DNA from: Protea cynaroides | Taxonomy: Eukaryota > Streptophyta > Magnoliopsida > Proteales > Proteaceae | Assembly: GCA_028583415.1 (NCBI GenBank) | Contig: CM053276.1 | Span: 141,133,902 to 141,197,901 of the forward strand | Reading direction: 5' to 3' | DNA: 64,000 nt | Shown: positions 13,663 through 25,662 of the stretch, in pieces | How the letters are laid out: each line of letters begins with the position of its first letter | How positions within the stretch are numbered: position 1 is the first letter of the stretch | Notes under the pieces: generated by a model | Database searches by the model: none | Told to the model about the DNA's origin: nothing | What the model saw: the letters and a program-made list of their open reading frames with translations, nothing else | Position numbers and translations under genes: made by a program

Positions 13663-13716
13663 TCGCCAGTACACCATCACTGTTTAGCTTCGCCAGTACA
13701 CCATCACTGTTTAGCT
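13663..13716 (-). repeat. 27 bp tandem duplication upstream of FKGP
   Basis: Two adjacent, identical 27-base copies (13663-13689 and 13690-13716) lie 85-140 bases upstream of the chosen FKGP start, in its probable 5' untranslated region or core promoter. Perfect identity suggests a recent duplication. Confidence 0.85.
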
Positions 13717-13766
13717 ACAAGCACCATTACCCAGATCCAGTAAACGGCTGACCGCTGCGTACAAGC

Positions 13767-13776
13767 AAAAAAAAAA
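13767..13776 (-). terminator. Pol III T-run terminator of the tRNA gene
   Basis: Ten A on the plus strand, that is T10 in the tRNA gene's orientation, 22 bases past the tRNA 3' end. Long T-runs of this kind end RNA polymerase III transcription. Confidence 0.6.
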
Positions 13777-13798
13777 TTCTTCTCTCATGAACGAAATG

Positions 13799-13871
13799 TG
13801 GCGTCGCCCGGACTTGAACGGAGACCTTCAGTGTGTTAGACTGACGTGATAACCAACTACACCACGACACC
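13799..13871 (-). tRNA. tRNA-Val (anticodon AAC), T-arm one base short
   Basis: The minus strand folds as a cloverleaf: a 7 bp acceptor stem GGTGTCG/CGACGCC (one T-G pair), an A-box-like D arm (TGTAGTTGGTTA), and a 5 bp anticodon stem TCAGT/ACTGA around the loop CTAACAC, giving anticodon AAC. It closely matches the standard plant tRNA-Val(AAC). The T-arm reads TCCGTTCAAGTCCGGG, one base shorter than the usual arm, so its stem has a mismatch or an eight-base loop. The gene may be impaired or the base may be an indel error. A run of ten T on the minus strand follows 22 bases downstream as a Pol III terminator. Confidence 0.85.
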
Positions 13872-14646
13872 ATTTAGTAGTCACACGAAAAGTGTACGTT
13901 ATAATTCACTCTAAACATTTCTACGAGGAAGTTATGTTTCAATTTACCAAATTATAAACATAAAAATCCTAGGATTTACAGATGGAGAATGCATAGTCGT
14001 TGTTCTAGTACCATAGATTTGCATTAATATAATATGGGTATTAGATTGAATTTAAGTATAAATTTAATACATTATTAATCCATACCATATTCTCGATATC
14101 GAAGGGTCAAAATTACCATATTTGTTCATGTGTCTCAAAATGATGGTCCATTTGGGCAACAATTTTTTTCCCCATATAAGATTAATTGTTCAAAAGTAGG
14201 GTTGAGTTAGGTTAGGCACCCCACTTCAATCCTAAGTCCACTTAGTTGTCTTAGTTCTGGTTTGATCCTGACTCGAGGTTTGAAAAATCTAACCTAATCC
14301 ACCCTCAAGACGGAGCCACACTGACCTTCATTGACCTTGACCATAGATGGGGGAATGGAGATGTTGGAGTTGGGTTAAGCCAGGGAGAAGAAGAAAAAGA
14401 AAGAATAGGAGGATAAGAAGAAGGTATGGTCGGGCTGGGTTAGGTTGGGACTGCCTCAACCCTGGCTAGGTTGGGATTGCCTCAACCATGGCCCAACCTG
14501 GCCCTAAGTCAAGGTCAGAAACTCCCAACCATACCCACCCTTAGGGTCAGGATATCTTTAGCCCATGCCTTATTCAGGTTCAGGCCGACAAAGCCAAACT
14601 TGCACACTTGTTCAAGATCATATTGTGTTTTTCTTATCATTAACTA
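13872..14646. other. intergenic, no gene seen
   Basis: No gene recognised. From about 14200 to 14540 there are repeated GGGTTGGGTTAGG-like and CCTCAACC-like words, as in degraded plant repeats. Confidence 0.5.
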
Positions 14647-14925
14647 GGACTCTCTTTAGTATAATTTATACTTATGTTTATCGATTATTTATGATAAATC
14701 ATTCATGAGAATAAATTATAATCTTATAATACCACTGGAAATAAAATAATAATAATAATAATAGATTATCAATTTATTTAAAAAAAAACACCTTCTAAGG
14801 TATTTCTAGATGTTAGATTATATTAATTTATTTCAAATATAAATAAATGGTATAAATCATACCAAACAACTACATATATCATAAAATATTATATAAATAA
14901 TTATATAGTACATACCAAAGAGCCT
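14647..14925. mobile_element. Tourist-like MITE, AT-rich
   Basis: A roughly 280 bp AT-rich segment starts GGACTCTCTTTAG and ends CCAAAGAGCC, an imperfect terminal inverted repeat. The same end sequence, (G)GCTCTCTTTGG-TTTGTATTA, bounds related elements near 36243-36516 and 59816-60407. It has no coding capacity. A three-base target duplication is not clear here. Confidence 0.6.
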
Positions 14926-15713
14926 AGGTTGTAACCTAATTAGATTTATATTGTTGATGCTTTGGCATTTGCATGTATTTGGGTTTTGTGACCTTTTTCT
15001 TGCTTTCCTAAAAATTATATAGTGGGGATAATGTAGCCTAACTGACACTAGAATGGGATTTCTCTATGGGTTGTAGAAGATTGTGATCAAAGCTTCCAAT
15101 TAAATAACTGAAATTAATCTCCAACTTACAGGTATGTCTTACAATTGTGGGATACATAATATCTTCATGGGGTTCTAGATCTTTGTATGAGTTATTAGAG
15201 TTGAGATGAAACTTTGTGAATATAAAATGTTTAACAAATTCTTCTCTACCAAGAACACAACTTCACTAACAAGAGAACACGAAATCAACTCCATCGATAT
15301 CAAAACATTCTTCTTTTTATTTATAAACATTAGAAACCGCACATCTATTTAGTTTATATGAACCAGAAAGGATAATGTTCAAACTTAGCTTAAGATGGCA
15401 TGTTATGTAATGGGAGTACATTTGAGAAAAGGCGTAGAACAGAGATGAATGATTACACGGGTAAATTTTTCATTTACTTTCCTTTTAACATTCGAGTGAG
15501 TGTTTTTTTTAATATAGAAGATGCTTTTATTTGTTTTTATGAAAATTTCTCATTTTATTTTAGTGCTTTTCACCTCACCAAGATCGTAGTTTCGGTTTCA
15601 TGCTGGTTTCGGCCAGACTAGAAACTGAAATCCAAAAATTTGGCAAAATTTCGGGGAAACATGGTTTAAAAAAAAAAAGCTTCCAAAATCAAACAGAATT
15701 CGAGATCAACTAA
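14926..15713. other. intergenic, no gene seen
   Basis: AT-rich spacer with no recognised gene or repeat family. Confidence 0.5.
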
Positions 15714-16946
15714 GGGCCCTTTTGATAAAACTTCTTATTCTGGATTCTATGGATTCTAGCTCCCAGGGAGCCATTTTGGAGTAGAAGCGCGTTTGATAAG
15801 TCCAGTTAGATTCCAACTCCCACAGAATGAACCGGATTCAGAATGATTCCAGAATCCAAAATTTTGGAGTCATAAATACTTGCTCCAAGCTGTTGGATCA
15901 ACTTTTTAAGAGAAAAGAAAGAGTCGACACTCACATGACTATCACTTGACCACCACCACCACCACCACCACCACAACCACCACCACCACCACCACCACCA
16001 CAACCACCACCATCGCCGCCGCCGCCACCTCTACCACCACCACCACCGCCGCCTCCACCACCACCACCAACGCCACCGCCCACCACCCACCACCACCACC
16101 ACCACCACCACCACTAACACCACCACCACCGCCGCCTCCACCACCACCACCGCCCACCACCCACCACCACCACCACCACCACCACCACCACAACCACCAC
16201 CACCACCACCACAACCACCACCACCACCACCACCACCACCACCACAACCACCACCACCACCACCACCACTACCCACCACCGCCGCCACCACCACCACCAC
16301 CACCACCACCACCACCGCCCACCACCCACCACCACCACCACCACCACCACCACCACCACAACCACCACCACCACACCACCACCACCACCACCACCACCCC
16401 ACCACCACCAACACCACCATCGCGCCCCTCCACCACCACCACCAACACCACCGCCCACCCCCACCACCACCACCACCACCACCACCACCACCACCACCAC
16501 CACCACCACCACAACCACCACCATCGCTGCCGCCACCTCTACCACCACCACCAACACCACCATCGTCGCCGCCTCCACCACCACCACCAACACCACCGCC
16601 CACCACCCACCACCACCACCACCACCACAACCACCACAACCACCACCACCCACCACCACCACCACCACCACCGTCGCCACCTTTACCACCACCACCACCG
16701 TTGCCTCCACCACCACCACCAACACCACCGTCCACCACCACTACTACGACTGTTTTTCTAGACTTCGATTGGAGGGATAGTGTGTTATCAAACATGTTTC
16801 TAATCTAAAGATGCTCTAAAATCTATTTCAGAATTGTGTTATCAAACAAGTTTCTATTCCAAAATAATTCTAGAGTAGCTTGGAGTAGAATCCAAATTTG
16901 AACCAGAATTCAGAATCCAGAAGCATAAGTTTTATCAAACGGGCCC
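15714..16946. mobile_element. PIF/Harbinger-type non-autonomous element 1 with CCA-array core
   Basis: Left end GGGCCCTTTTGATAAAACTT and right end (inverted) GGGCCCGTTTGATAAAACTT form terminal inverted repeats that continue imperfectly inward (TTCTGGATTCT). TAA flanks both sides (15711-15713 and 16947-16949), the three-base duplication typical of PIF/Harbinger/Tourist elements. The subterminal sequence on the right matches the right end of the full-length element at 37.7-44.5 kb, for example TTCTAAAGATG-like, TCCAAATTTGAAC-like and AAGTTTTATCAA words in the same order. The centre is a ~790 bp CCA-rich array instead of genes. Confidence 0.85.
15950..16740. repeat. long (CCA)n-rich array in element 1
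   Basis: About 790 bases built almost only of CCA/CAC/ACC triplets with interspersed CCG, CAA and TCG. There is higher-order order: a motif running ATCGCCGCC-ACCTCTACC-CCGCCTCC-AACACCACCGCC recurs with changes near 16010, 16520 and 16665. Open frames in every phase (poly-His, poly-Pro, poly-Thr, poly-Gly, poly-Val) come from the triplet repeat and are not genes. Confidence 0.97.
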
Positions 16947-16972
16947 TAAGCACCCCAAAAGAGAAGCATTAG

Positions 16973-17892
16973 CCCCGTTTGATAACACTCCAGCTCCTTA
17001 CTTCTTAGCTCCGGAGCTAATCCGGAGTAGAATGGCGATTGATAAACACGGTTCAAGTTTTGACTCCCATGGAGTGAACCGCTCCAAAAATGTCTCTGGG
17101 AACTAAAAAATTGGAGCTAAAAAAACTTACTTCTCTTGCTCCGGAGCTATTATTATTACTAACTGCCATCACCACCACCACTAGCACTGCCATCATCACC
17201 ACCACCCCTCCACCACCACCATCCCCACCACCACACACAGCCACCACCACCACCACCACTGACGCCGCCGCTGCCACCACCACCACCGCCGTCGCCGCCA
17301 CCACCACCACCACCTTCCACCATCACCGCCACTACCACCCACCACCTTCCACCATCACCGCCACTACCACCACCGTCGTCACCACCACCCACCCACCACT
17401 TACCACCACTGCCACCACTGCCGCCACCGCCACCACACATAGCCACCACCACCACACAGCCACCACCGCCGCCACCACCACCACCACCGTTGTCACCGCC
17501 ACCACCCACCACCCTCCACCATCGCCGCCACCACCACCCACCACCTTCCACCATCGCCGCCACTACCACCCACCACCTTCCACCATCACCGCCACCACCA
17601 CCACCGTCGTCACCACCACCCACCCACCACTGCCGCCACCGTCACCACCCATTACCACCGCCGCCACCACCACCCACCAACATTGTTGCCGCCACCACCC
17701 ACCAGCACCATCACCACTACCACCACCCCCCACCACCACCACTAAACAGTATTCTGGAAGCATAGTCTTTTGATTTTGGAACAGCGTTATCAAACAGTAT
17801 TCTATTTCAAAAATCCTGACTTTGGATAAGAAGTAAAAAACGATTCCGGACCATAAGTAGCTCCATGGGAGCTGGAGTGTTATCAAACGGGG
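16973..17892. mobile_element. PIF/Harbinger-type non-autonomous element 2 with CCA-array core
   Basis: Left end CCCCGTTTGATAACACTCCA with the same sequence inverted on the right (ending GAGTGTTATCAAACGGGG), followed inward by AGCTCC on both sides. The flanks share TTAG (16969-16972 and 17893-17896), or a TTA duplication if the first base of the inverted repeat is lost. The left subterminal part shares features with element 1 and the large element: GGAGTAGAA, a second TTGATAA, GAACCG and TTTTTGGAG-like words. The core is a second CCA array. The element starts only 26 bases after element 1. Confidence 0.85.
17165..17743. repeat. (CCA)n-rich array in element 2
   Basis: About 580 bases of CCA-type triplets with CCG, GTCGTC and TTCCACCATC variants. 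A segment near 17345-17400 beginning TTCCACCATCACCGCCA is repeated near 17578-17630, so part of the array grew by duplication of units of tens of bases as well as by slippage. Confidence 0.95.
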
Positions 17893-18170
17893 TTAGTGTT
17901 TCAGAATCACAAATCCAAGAGCTCTTGGCTAGTTCGAAACAAAAAATAAATAGGAACATAGTGTAGAAAAGAAACCGATATGATCGTAAATTCGTATTGC
18001 CAAAATAGAAATAAATATAAAAACAATCTATCTACTCTTAGTTATAAACAGAAATTCAAAAAGAGTCCAAATATGACTCAGATTCTCAATTATAAATTGA
18101 AACCCAAAAAGAGTCTAAATATAACTCAAATTCTTAGTATAAAAAACACTTTTTTTTTTGGGTAAATATA

Positions 18171-19307
18171 AAAGTTGTTTAATAACAGTTCAATTTTCAT
18201 TTTACACGTTACACATCGAATCAGAATCAAATCATATCATTAAACCGAAATCACGCTGTTTAACACCCTCATTTTAACCAATCGCTTTTAATTTTACATA
18301 TTACACATCGAACCAGAACCAAATCGTACCGTTAAACCAAAACCATATTAGTTGACATCCTGATTTTCACTTTCTGAATCTAATTTTTAGGAATCGAGAT
18401 CTTCGGTAGTGACTGCCATATGAGGCTGAGATCTCACTGCGGATTGACAGCCAGGCAAGGATCTTTTAAATTTTCAGATCCCGTGGTTTTCTTTTCTCGT
18501 ATATTCTCTACGGCTGCCATAGGGTTCCGTGGTTCAAAATGCTATCTTTTGATTTGGTTTGGTTTGGTATGCAATCTTGTTATGAGAGGTAAAAACTCTT
18601 AGTTATAAAGAGAAACTCAAAAAGAATCCAAATATAACTCAAATTCCATCTACTGTCACCGTGTTACCTATTCAAAAATAGATATAAAAACAATCCTAAA
18701 AACCGATGTGTGGGTAAGATGAAAAATTGACAGAAAGCAACAAAAATAGGGGCGAAATTAAAAGCTGGGACCGAAATATGGTACAAAGTGTACTGCCACC
18801 TATGTTCAGTTTCGGCCAGTGAAGTCTGCTTTTCACATGGTCTATTTCTAAAGCTCTCTTCTTCGTAGCAAAACCATTTAAAAACCGAAAAGCAAAAGTT
18901 GTTTAATAATAGTTCAATTTTCATTTTACACGTTACACATCGAATCAGAATCAAACCGTATCATTAAACCAAAACCATGCTGTTTAACACCCTCATTTTA
19001 ACCAATCGCTTTTAATTTTACATATTACATATCGAACCAGAACCAAATCGTATCGTTAAACCAAAACCGTATTAGTTAACACCCTGATTTTCACTTTCTG
19101 AATCTAATTTTTAAAAATCGAGATCCTCGGTAGTGACTGCCATATGAGGCTGAGATCTCAGTGCGGGTTGGCAGCCAGGCAAAGGATCTTTTTAAATTTT
19201 CAGATCCCGTGGTTTTCTTTTATCGTATATTCTCTACGGCTGCCATAGGATTCCGTGGTTCAGTATGCTATCTTTTGGTTTGGTATGCAATCTTGTTATG
19301 AGAGGTA
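18171..19307 (+). repeat. direct duplication of ~420 bp upstream of the WNK gene
   Basis: Copy 1 (about 18171-18592) and copy 2 (about 18895-19307) are highly similar over their length, from AAAGTTGTTTAATA through a TGGTTTTCTTTT(C/A)TCGTATATTCTC segment to TTATGAGAGGTAA. A 300 bp spacer separates them. Shorter related words (TTATAAA-AGAAA-TCAAAAAGAGTCCAAATAT) recur at about 18040, 18090 and 18600. Each copy ends in an AG/GTAA splice-donor-like sequence, so they may be duplicated promoter/leader-exon units for the kinase gene, but no transcript evidence is available. Confidence 0.8.
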
Positions 19308-20065
19308 AGTTGTAAGATTTTTATTTTATTTTTTGGTAAATTGATTTCGCAGTTATTTTTTGGTAAATTGATTTTATACAATTCATAATTTCTGATAAGA
19401 ATTTACTATTTTCATGGTTGATTTTTGGGTCTCTTATTTATTTTATTTTTTGGGTACGAATTACGGTAACTATTCAGGGTAGGTACGAAGAGCTGTTTGT
19501 CGAGTAGATTTCCCAGTTTTAACTCTGAACCATACGAGTGTTTGATCATCCCTTCTCTTCCGCACAGAATTCCCATTCCCATTTTCAACTGATCTAATTT
19601 CTTTATTCTGTTTGGTTTGATCTTGTAGAAAATGTAGATAGACATCAGATTTTATTTTAGGGTTTTTGGGTCGATTGCTCCTTGATTGTCTTCTTTTTTA
19701 ACTATTATTATTCTTCTTCGTTAGATTCAAATACAAAATCAAAATTTGAAAACGAGACGACGAAAAGATGATTTTTGTTATTTTGTTTCCGGATGTGATA
19801 TGAGGATGAGAAAATTATATGTCATGAAAGGTTGGATTATGGATCCTGACTCAATGAAGAGGCTCGTCGTCGAATGCCGTTTTCGTCTGAGATCGGCATT
19901 CGATTCGTATTATATCCCTTCTGAAGCTTTTTCAGAGCATCGCCCTGCGATCCCGATAGGAGTCCTGCTGCTGCTTTGAAAAGGTCTGGTATCTCGCTTT
20001 TGATCACCGCCCTAATGAATTGGGGGAGTGGATTGTTATTGCCAGCGGACGGGAAGCTAAGGAAA

Positions 20066-22749
20066 ATGGAAGTGGCGGCCGCCATCACAGCGGTTGAGGA
20101 CGATTTCGTCGAGAAAGATCCGACTGGTCGATATGTTCGGGTATCATCTCTCATCTTATCTCTACACCGGCAACCATAATCTCTTGAATTTTCATTCCTG
20201 TAACCAACTCTATAATTCAATTATTTTATTTTATTTTTTACTGGAAGATGTTGTTCCATTTTGATTTATTAATATGATCTCATCTTTGACCGTCTCTCTC
20301 TCTCTCTCTCCCCCCTCCGCCCCCCAAAAAAAAAAAAAAAAAAAACCCCTTTCCAGTATGACGAGATCCTGGGCCACGGAGCATTCAAGACTGTGTATCC
20401 TTCAAATGAAATTTCTGCTATATTTGTTTTGTCATACATTGGCGAATTTAGTTGCTAGGATGCATCTGTTTAGTTGACTCCCAAAATTGGTTCTACTTTG
20501 GTTCCTTGATCCTTTTGTTATAGTTACAAGGCATTTGATGAAGTTGATGGAATAGAAGTAGCTTGGAACCAAGTGAAGATTGATGATATGTTGCAGTCTC
20601 CAGAAAATCTGGAGAGGCTATATTCAGAAGTTCATCTTTTGAAATCATTGAAACATGAAAAAATTATAAAATTCTATAATTCATGGGTGGATGATAAGAA
20701 GAAGACTGTTAATATGATCACTGAGCTATTCACCTCGGGGAGTCTAAGGCAGTAAGTCTTTTTTACTCTTTCTTCTTCATCTGCTTTTTTTTTTTTTTGG
20801 TTTGTCTTCTGTATGCATCTATATTACTTAATCCTTTTGTCAATTAGATATCGTAAGAAGCATAAGAATGTTGATATGAAGGCCATAAAGAATTGGGGAC
20901 GGCAGATCCTCGAGGGATTGCATTATCTTCACGGTCACAATCCACCTATTCTTCATAGAGACTTGAAATGTGACAACATTTTTGTTAACGGAAACCATGG
21001 AGAAATAAAGATTGGAGATCTTGGATTAGCAATTGTTATGCAGCAGTCTACTGCCAAAAGTGTTATTGGTAACCATTCAATTTCTTTGGATGTATTTGTT
21101 CTTTGATCAAGTCTAATGATTTTACATCTTATTTTTATCACTTCCTTTATAGGTACCCCTGAGTTCATGGCTCCAGAGCTCTATGAAGAGGAATACAATG
21201 AACTGGTTGACATATATTCTTTTGGCATGTGCATGTTGGAAATGGTTACATTTGAGTATCCATATTGTGAATGCCAAAATCAAGCTCAAATCTACAAGAA
21301 GGTTACATCCGTAAGTCTGCCTACCATTGCTACTATCTTATTTTAATGGATACAAGGGTTGACGATTTAATGGATGATCACTTGGTTTTTTGTTTAACGT
21401 GTTCTTTGATTAGGGAGTAAAGCCCGCTTCTCTTGATAAGGTGAATGATCCCCAAATAAAGCATTTCATTGAGCAATGTTTGGCTCCAGTATCAATGAGA
21501 TTACCTGCAAAAGAGCTCTTGAAAGACCCATTTCTCCTATGTGACAGTCCAAAGAAACCAATTCGAAGTCCTCTACAGTTACCATCAAATTTGCAGAAGT
21601 CTGGACCTCCTTCCATGGACATAGATTCGGATTACAAACAACTTTCAATTAGCTCTTGTGCAGAGAATAGCAATGGAACTCCACGTTCTTGTACACTGGA
21701 ACTTCAAAGAATGAATAAGAATAATGAATTCAGGCTGAGAGGGGAGAGAAAGGATGATAATTCATTATCATTAACTTTGCGTATTGCTGATACATCTGGT
21801 AAGTTTACATTGGTAATTGTATGTTGTTTAGCTTGATATATTCTTATTCCAAGTCATTGCATGGACAGGTCAAGTGAGAAATATCCATTTTCTTTTCTAT
21901 CTTGATACGGATGCTGCACTCTCAGTAGCTGGTGAGATGGTTGAACAACTTCATTTATCTGATCAAGATGTGGCTTTTATAGGTGAGTTCATTAATGACA
22001 TGATTATGAGACTTGTACCCAGTTGGAAGCCTTCATTTGATTATTCATCCAATGGACCTATTCCATATGAAGGATCTCCTATACTTGGAATGGATAAGGA
22101 CTCAATGAGGTCTCACTGGGATTTAGTACCGATTAATGTTCCTGCTGAATCATCAATAGGAAAAGAAGATTTATATCAATTGAGTAGTATTCCTATTGAA
22201 GGTTGCCGAATAGAGGTTGATACAACTAACTTGTACGGGACAGTGTTAAATGGGGATGTTATTTCTTTTTCAAGTTTAACCAACAGAGAAGATCAAGAGT
22301 CTCAAGCATCAATTATTTCAGATATCTCAACTGACTATGCTGCCACAATTGGTTCAGTTACTAATAATGATAGAATGGTAGAATCTGCTTATTACAACAT
22401 TGATGGAGGCTGTAGAGGTTCAAGTGAGTATGGGTTTGAGATGGATTTGGGTCTAGAGGAATACAATAGATGTAAAATGAAAATAGATGATACTAATGTT
22501 GGTGATTGTGTAGAAGCAAGTGAATTTAGGAACAACTCAAAGGTCTCCGGTAATGATCTCTCTAATGATTTGAGCTTGTCAAACGTTTGTTCTTCCCTGT
22601 CACTCTCAGATAAAGATGAAGACGCTGAGCTTCGTTTGGAACTTGATGCGATTGAATCACAGTATCAACAATGGATTCATGAACTCTTAAGGATGAGGGA
22701 GGAGGCTGTAGAGAGTGCTAAGAAGAGGTGGATTGCGAAAAAGAAATGA
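20066..22749 (+). CDS. WNK: WNK (with-no-lysine) serine/threonine protein kinase
   Basis: Cytosolic Ser/Thr kinase of the plant WNK family; members affect flowering time, circadian output and stress or ion signalling. Seven exons: 20066-20140, 20357-20394, 20524-20751, 20848-21068, 21153-21310, 21414-21798, 21869-22749, giving about 661 residues in frame, a usual length. WNK hallmarks: the ATP lysine lies in the glycine-rich strand (G-H-G-A-F-K, K36) while strand 3 reads V-A-W-N with Asn in the usual Lys place (N53); HRD at 150-152; D-L-G instead of DFG at 171-173; G-T-P-E-F-M-A-P-E at 188-196. After the kinase domain, an OSR1-C-like segment (about 350-410) is followed by a Ser/Asp-rich tail ending in a short coiled-coil-like stretch. 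An in-frame ATG at 20015 would add 17 residues; 20066 was preferred by comparison with the family. The subfamily number was not assigned. Confidence 0.95.
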
Positions 22750-25440
22750 CAACTTAGTTAGAAGATTTGATTGTTAAAAGTGTGTGATACTTGAAATTTT
22801 TTTTTTTTAATTTCATTTTCATGAATGTTTGCCATAAAAGCACTATCATTATTGAAAAGGAAATTGTGGTTTAGTTATTTAATTGATTATGTTTTCTCTT
22901 TTAAGAATTTTTCTTTTCTTTGGATAACTTTATATTTCCAGGGGAAAATATTGTCCACACTCCTCCCCATTCATTGGTACCACGTGAACAATATTTTTCC
23001 CACATTATACCTTTGATGATGACTACAGAGTTTCTCTCGGGTTACCGTTCAAAATTCAAACCATTACTCTCATCCCCCGTGTAATTTTCCATGTGACAAT
23101 ATTAAGCTCTAAATCGATTGACTCTACCAAACTTTCCCAAGCTAGATTCTAAATCCAGGTATCTGATATAGTATCGGATGTTTAAAATCGATCTGGATCA
23201 ATGTGAACCAATGAGAAGCAGACATATGGCCGATACAATATGTAATGATACTATTAGAACAAGGATTGAATCGGGATCACTCAGATCCAAAATCAATATG
23301 AACCTATCCTACCATAGCCAATTATTGATCCCGTACCAAAAATTTTAATTCAACTAATGGGGCTAACTCCATTGGATCATTCCTATAACAATGGATAGCC
23401 CTTAGCCCTTCTTATTTTAATTTTTACAGAAAGGAGAAACAGTAGTGGATAACCATTAAAGTCCTCAAATTGACCATGTTTAAGGCAGTAATCAAGCAGG
23501 TTACAACCGTACAGGACGTTGAGCCAAGGCTTAATGGATTAAATGGGCATGGTTAAAAGGTAAGACTGATGCTGAACCTACTTCATAATACGTCAAGTAG
23601 GTTGTGAGTTTGACTGCCTGAGAAATGAAGGGAGACCACTTTCAAGTAGGTTGAGTTCGGTTCATCTTTATACATCAGTTAATCATCAGGTCAAAGAGCA
23701 TTCTATGTCAAGTATACATTTTGAAATGACAACAGTGTTTGGTATGCATTCTCTAATTAAGTCTATTCTGCATTTTAAGGCTAGAATAGAAATATCATGC
23801 TTTTTAACCCATTCTCATTCTGAGGCTAGAATGCATTCTCTATTCTGAGAATATATTTCCAATAATACACACCACCATGTAGCCTCAATCTCCTACGTCA
23901 GAAAATTCTTGCACCCATATATAGACACATCTTGCCTATTAGATGGTCAGACATTTGATACCCAGACATGAATTCTAGTGTACCACTTCACTTGCTAGAC
24001 AACCACTGTAAAAACCCTATCATCATATAACTATTTTCATTTCTATACGCCATTAAAATTTGTAGCCATGCCATTCATGATATAACATTTGAAGGTCCAA
24101 CCAGTAGATATCGATCTGCCATGACAGTTGAAACTTTGTAGACTGGTTTCAACCCAAGTAGATTTCCAGCATAGCTAAATGAGCTCATGCAGTCGAGCCT
24201 GCTCATATTTCCCAAGTCTCATTTATACTTCCTTTCTCGTGACATAGCCTGGTCTTACTCTTAATTTTTTTATCAAAAAAAAAAAAAAGCCCAAGAGAGG
24301 GCATAACCTATACTGCCAGCTTGGAGATACTTTTCCCATACCTATAATAAACCACAAAAGGAGAAAGAAGATCAGAGAAAAGCAGTTCCATATGGATGCA
24401 CTTAATAACCAAAACACATGATTTGGATACTTCTCATTTGCAGGCCACAGTTAGCAGATCACTTGTTACACTTGGAGAGGACTTATAAAAACTTACAACA
24501 GAAATTTTATTTTCACAACATAACCTACTAGTATTCCTTTATTTTCAAAATTAAAATATTTTATCAAACATTAGGACACTTATGGATGCCACATCATCAG
24601 AAAAAAGAGTGATTCAAAAAAAAAAAAAAACTGAGTACATACAGAACAAAAGCCACAAATGCTCATCCCAGGAACACAGGGATCACAAGAAGGGTTACTT
24701 TTCCTTTTCTAAGCAAGCAAATTATCAGAAACAGAATATCCAAATGCTGATTATGAGATTTTACATGAACTTCTAGGAGCTAACCCAGCAGCAGCTATCA
24801 TCTCAAATATGCTCATGGGGAACCCCTTTCAACACATCAGAAAATTCGGATCGGATAAATAACCAAGGATTCTCTACTGACTTCTTCACAAGCTAGATAT
24901 AAAACGACAAAGGGAATACTAAAACTCACATACTTAAATTCCAATACTGAAGACATTTCAACACTTCTTCACAAGCTAGATATAAAAGGACAAAGGGAAT
25001 ACTAAAACTCACATACTTAAATTCCAATACTGAAGACATTTCAACCCTTCAAGGATCACACATGCAATGCCCAACTTCTTAATCCTAGCCTCAGGAAGCA
25101 TGCATGATCCCATCAGTAGAACTAGACTCTCAGTCATAAGATATTGAGGGCAGAGCTGATCCAAAAATTTCCAGAGGAAAAGAAATATCCACATAGATGT
25201 AAATATTAGGTATATACAATTCAGAAAACTAGACAACCATATAGCCTTACATTAAAGAAGCAACCTAGCAAGAGTCCACAGTTTTAGTAGTATAAAGCCA
25301 GCATAACTTCCACTCAACAAACTAAAATACTTCAACATTGGGAAGAGATGACAAACTAAAGTTAGAGAGTTGTTAGCCAGACCACATTATTTTTCATATT
25401 ATATACATTAACTTGTGTGTGCGAGAGAAAGAGAGAACTT
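22750..25440. other. intergenic between convergent WNK and Yippee-like genes
   Basis: Holds the WNK 3' untranslated region at the left (an AATT/T-run region near 22790-22820) and the Yippee-like 3' untranslated region at the far right. No gene recognised between. Near 23735-23835 the word GTATGCATTCTC and its near-inverse surround an AT-rich stretch, possibly a small decayed element. A clear 83 bp tandem duplication is listed separately. Confidence 0.5.
24881..25046. repeat. 83 bp tandem duplication
   Basis: Two adjacent copies, 24881-24963 and 24964-25046, are nearly identical (one internal ACGAC/AGGAC change plus the last bases), which suggests a recent duplication in the spacer. Confidence 0.92.
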
Positions 25441-25662
25441 TCATTACATTAGGAAATGGCATTCAAAGATTTATTTACATAGTAACTGATCGAGTCTCCA
25501 ATACACAAACTCCAGACTAAACATAGAAACAAGAATTCACAGAGGGAAAAGTAACTTAATGTGTCAATTAATGAAGATTTTCTGTACAAGTTGAACATTG
25601 GGAACAATGGAATTTGCACACTTACACCATCACTAAGACAGATGAAACAGGTACCACACATG

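Noticed and set aside
15946..16795. Long open frames of poly-Thr/His/Pro (plus) and poly-Gly/Val/Trp (minus) across the CCA arrays
   Set aside because: Every frame is open because the DNA is a triplet repeat; there is no gene-like composition outside the repeat and the arrays are cores of transposable elements.
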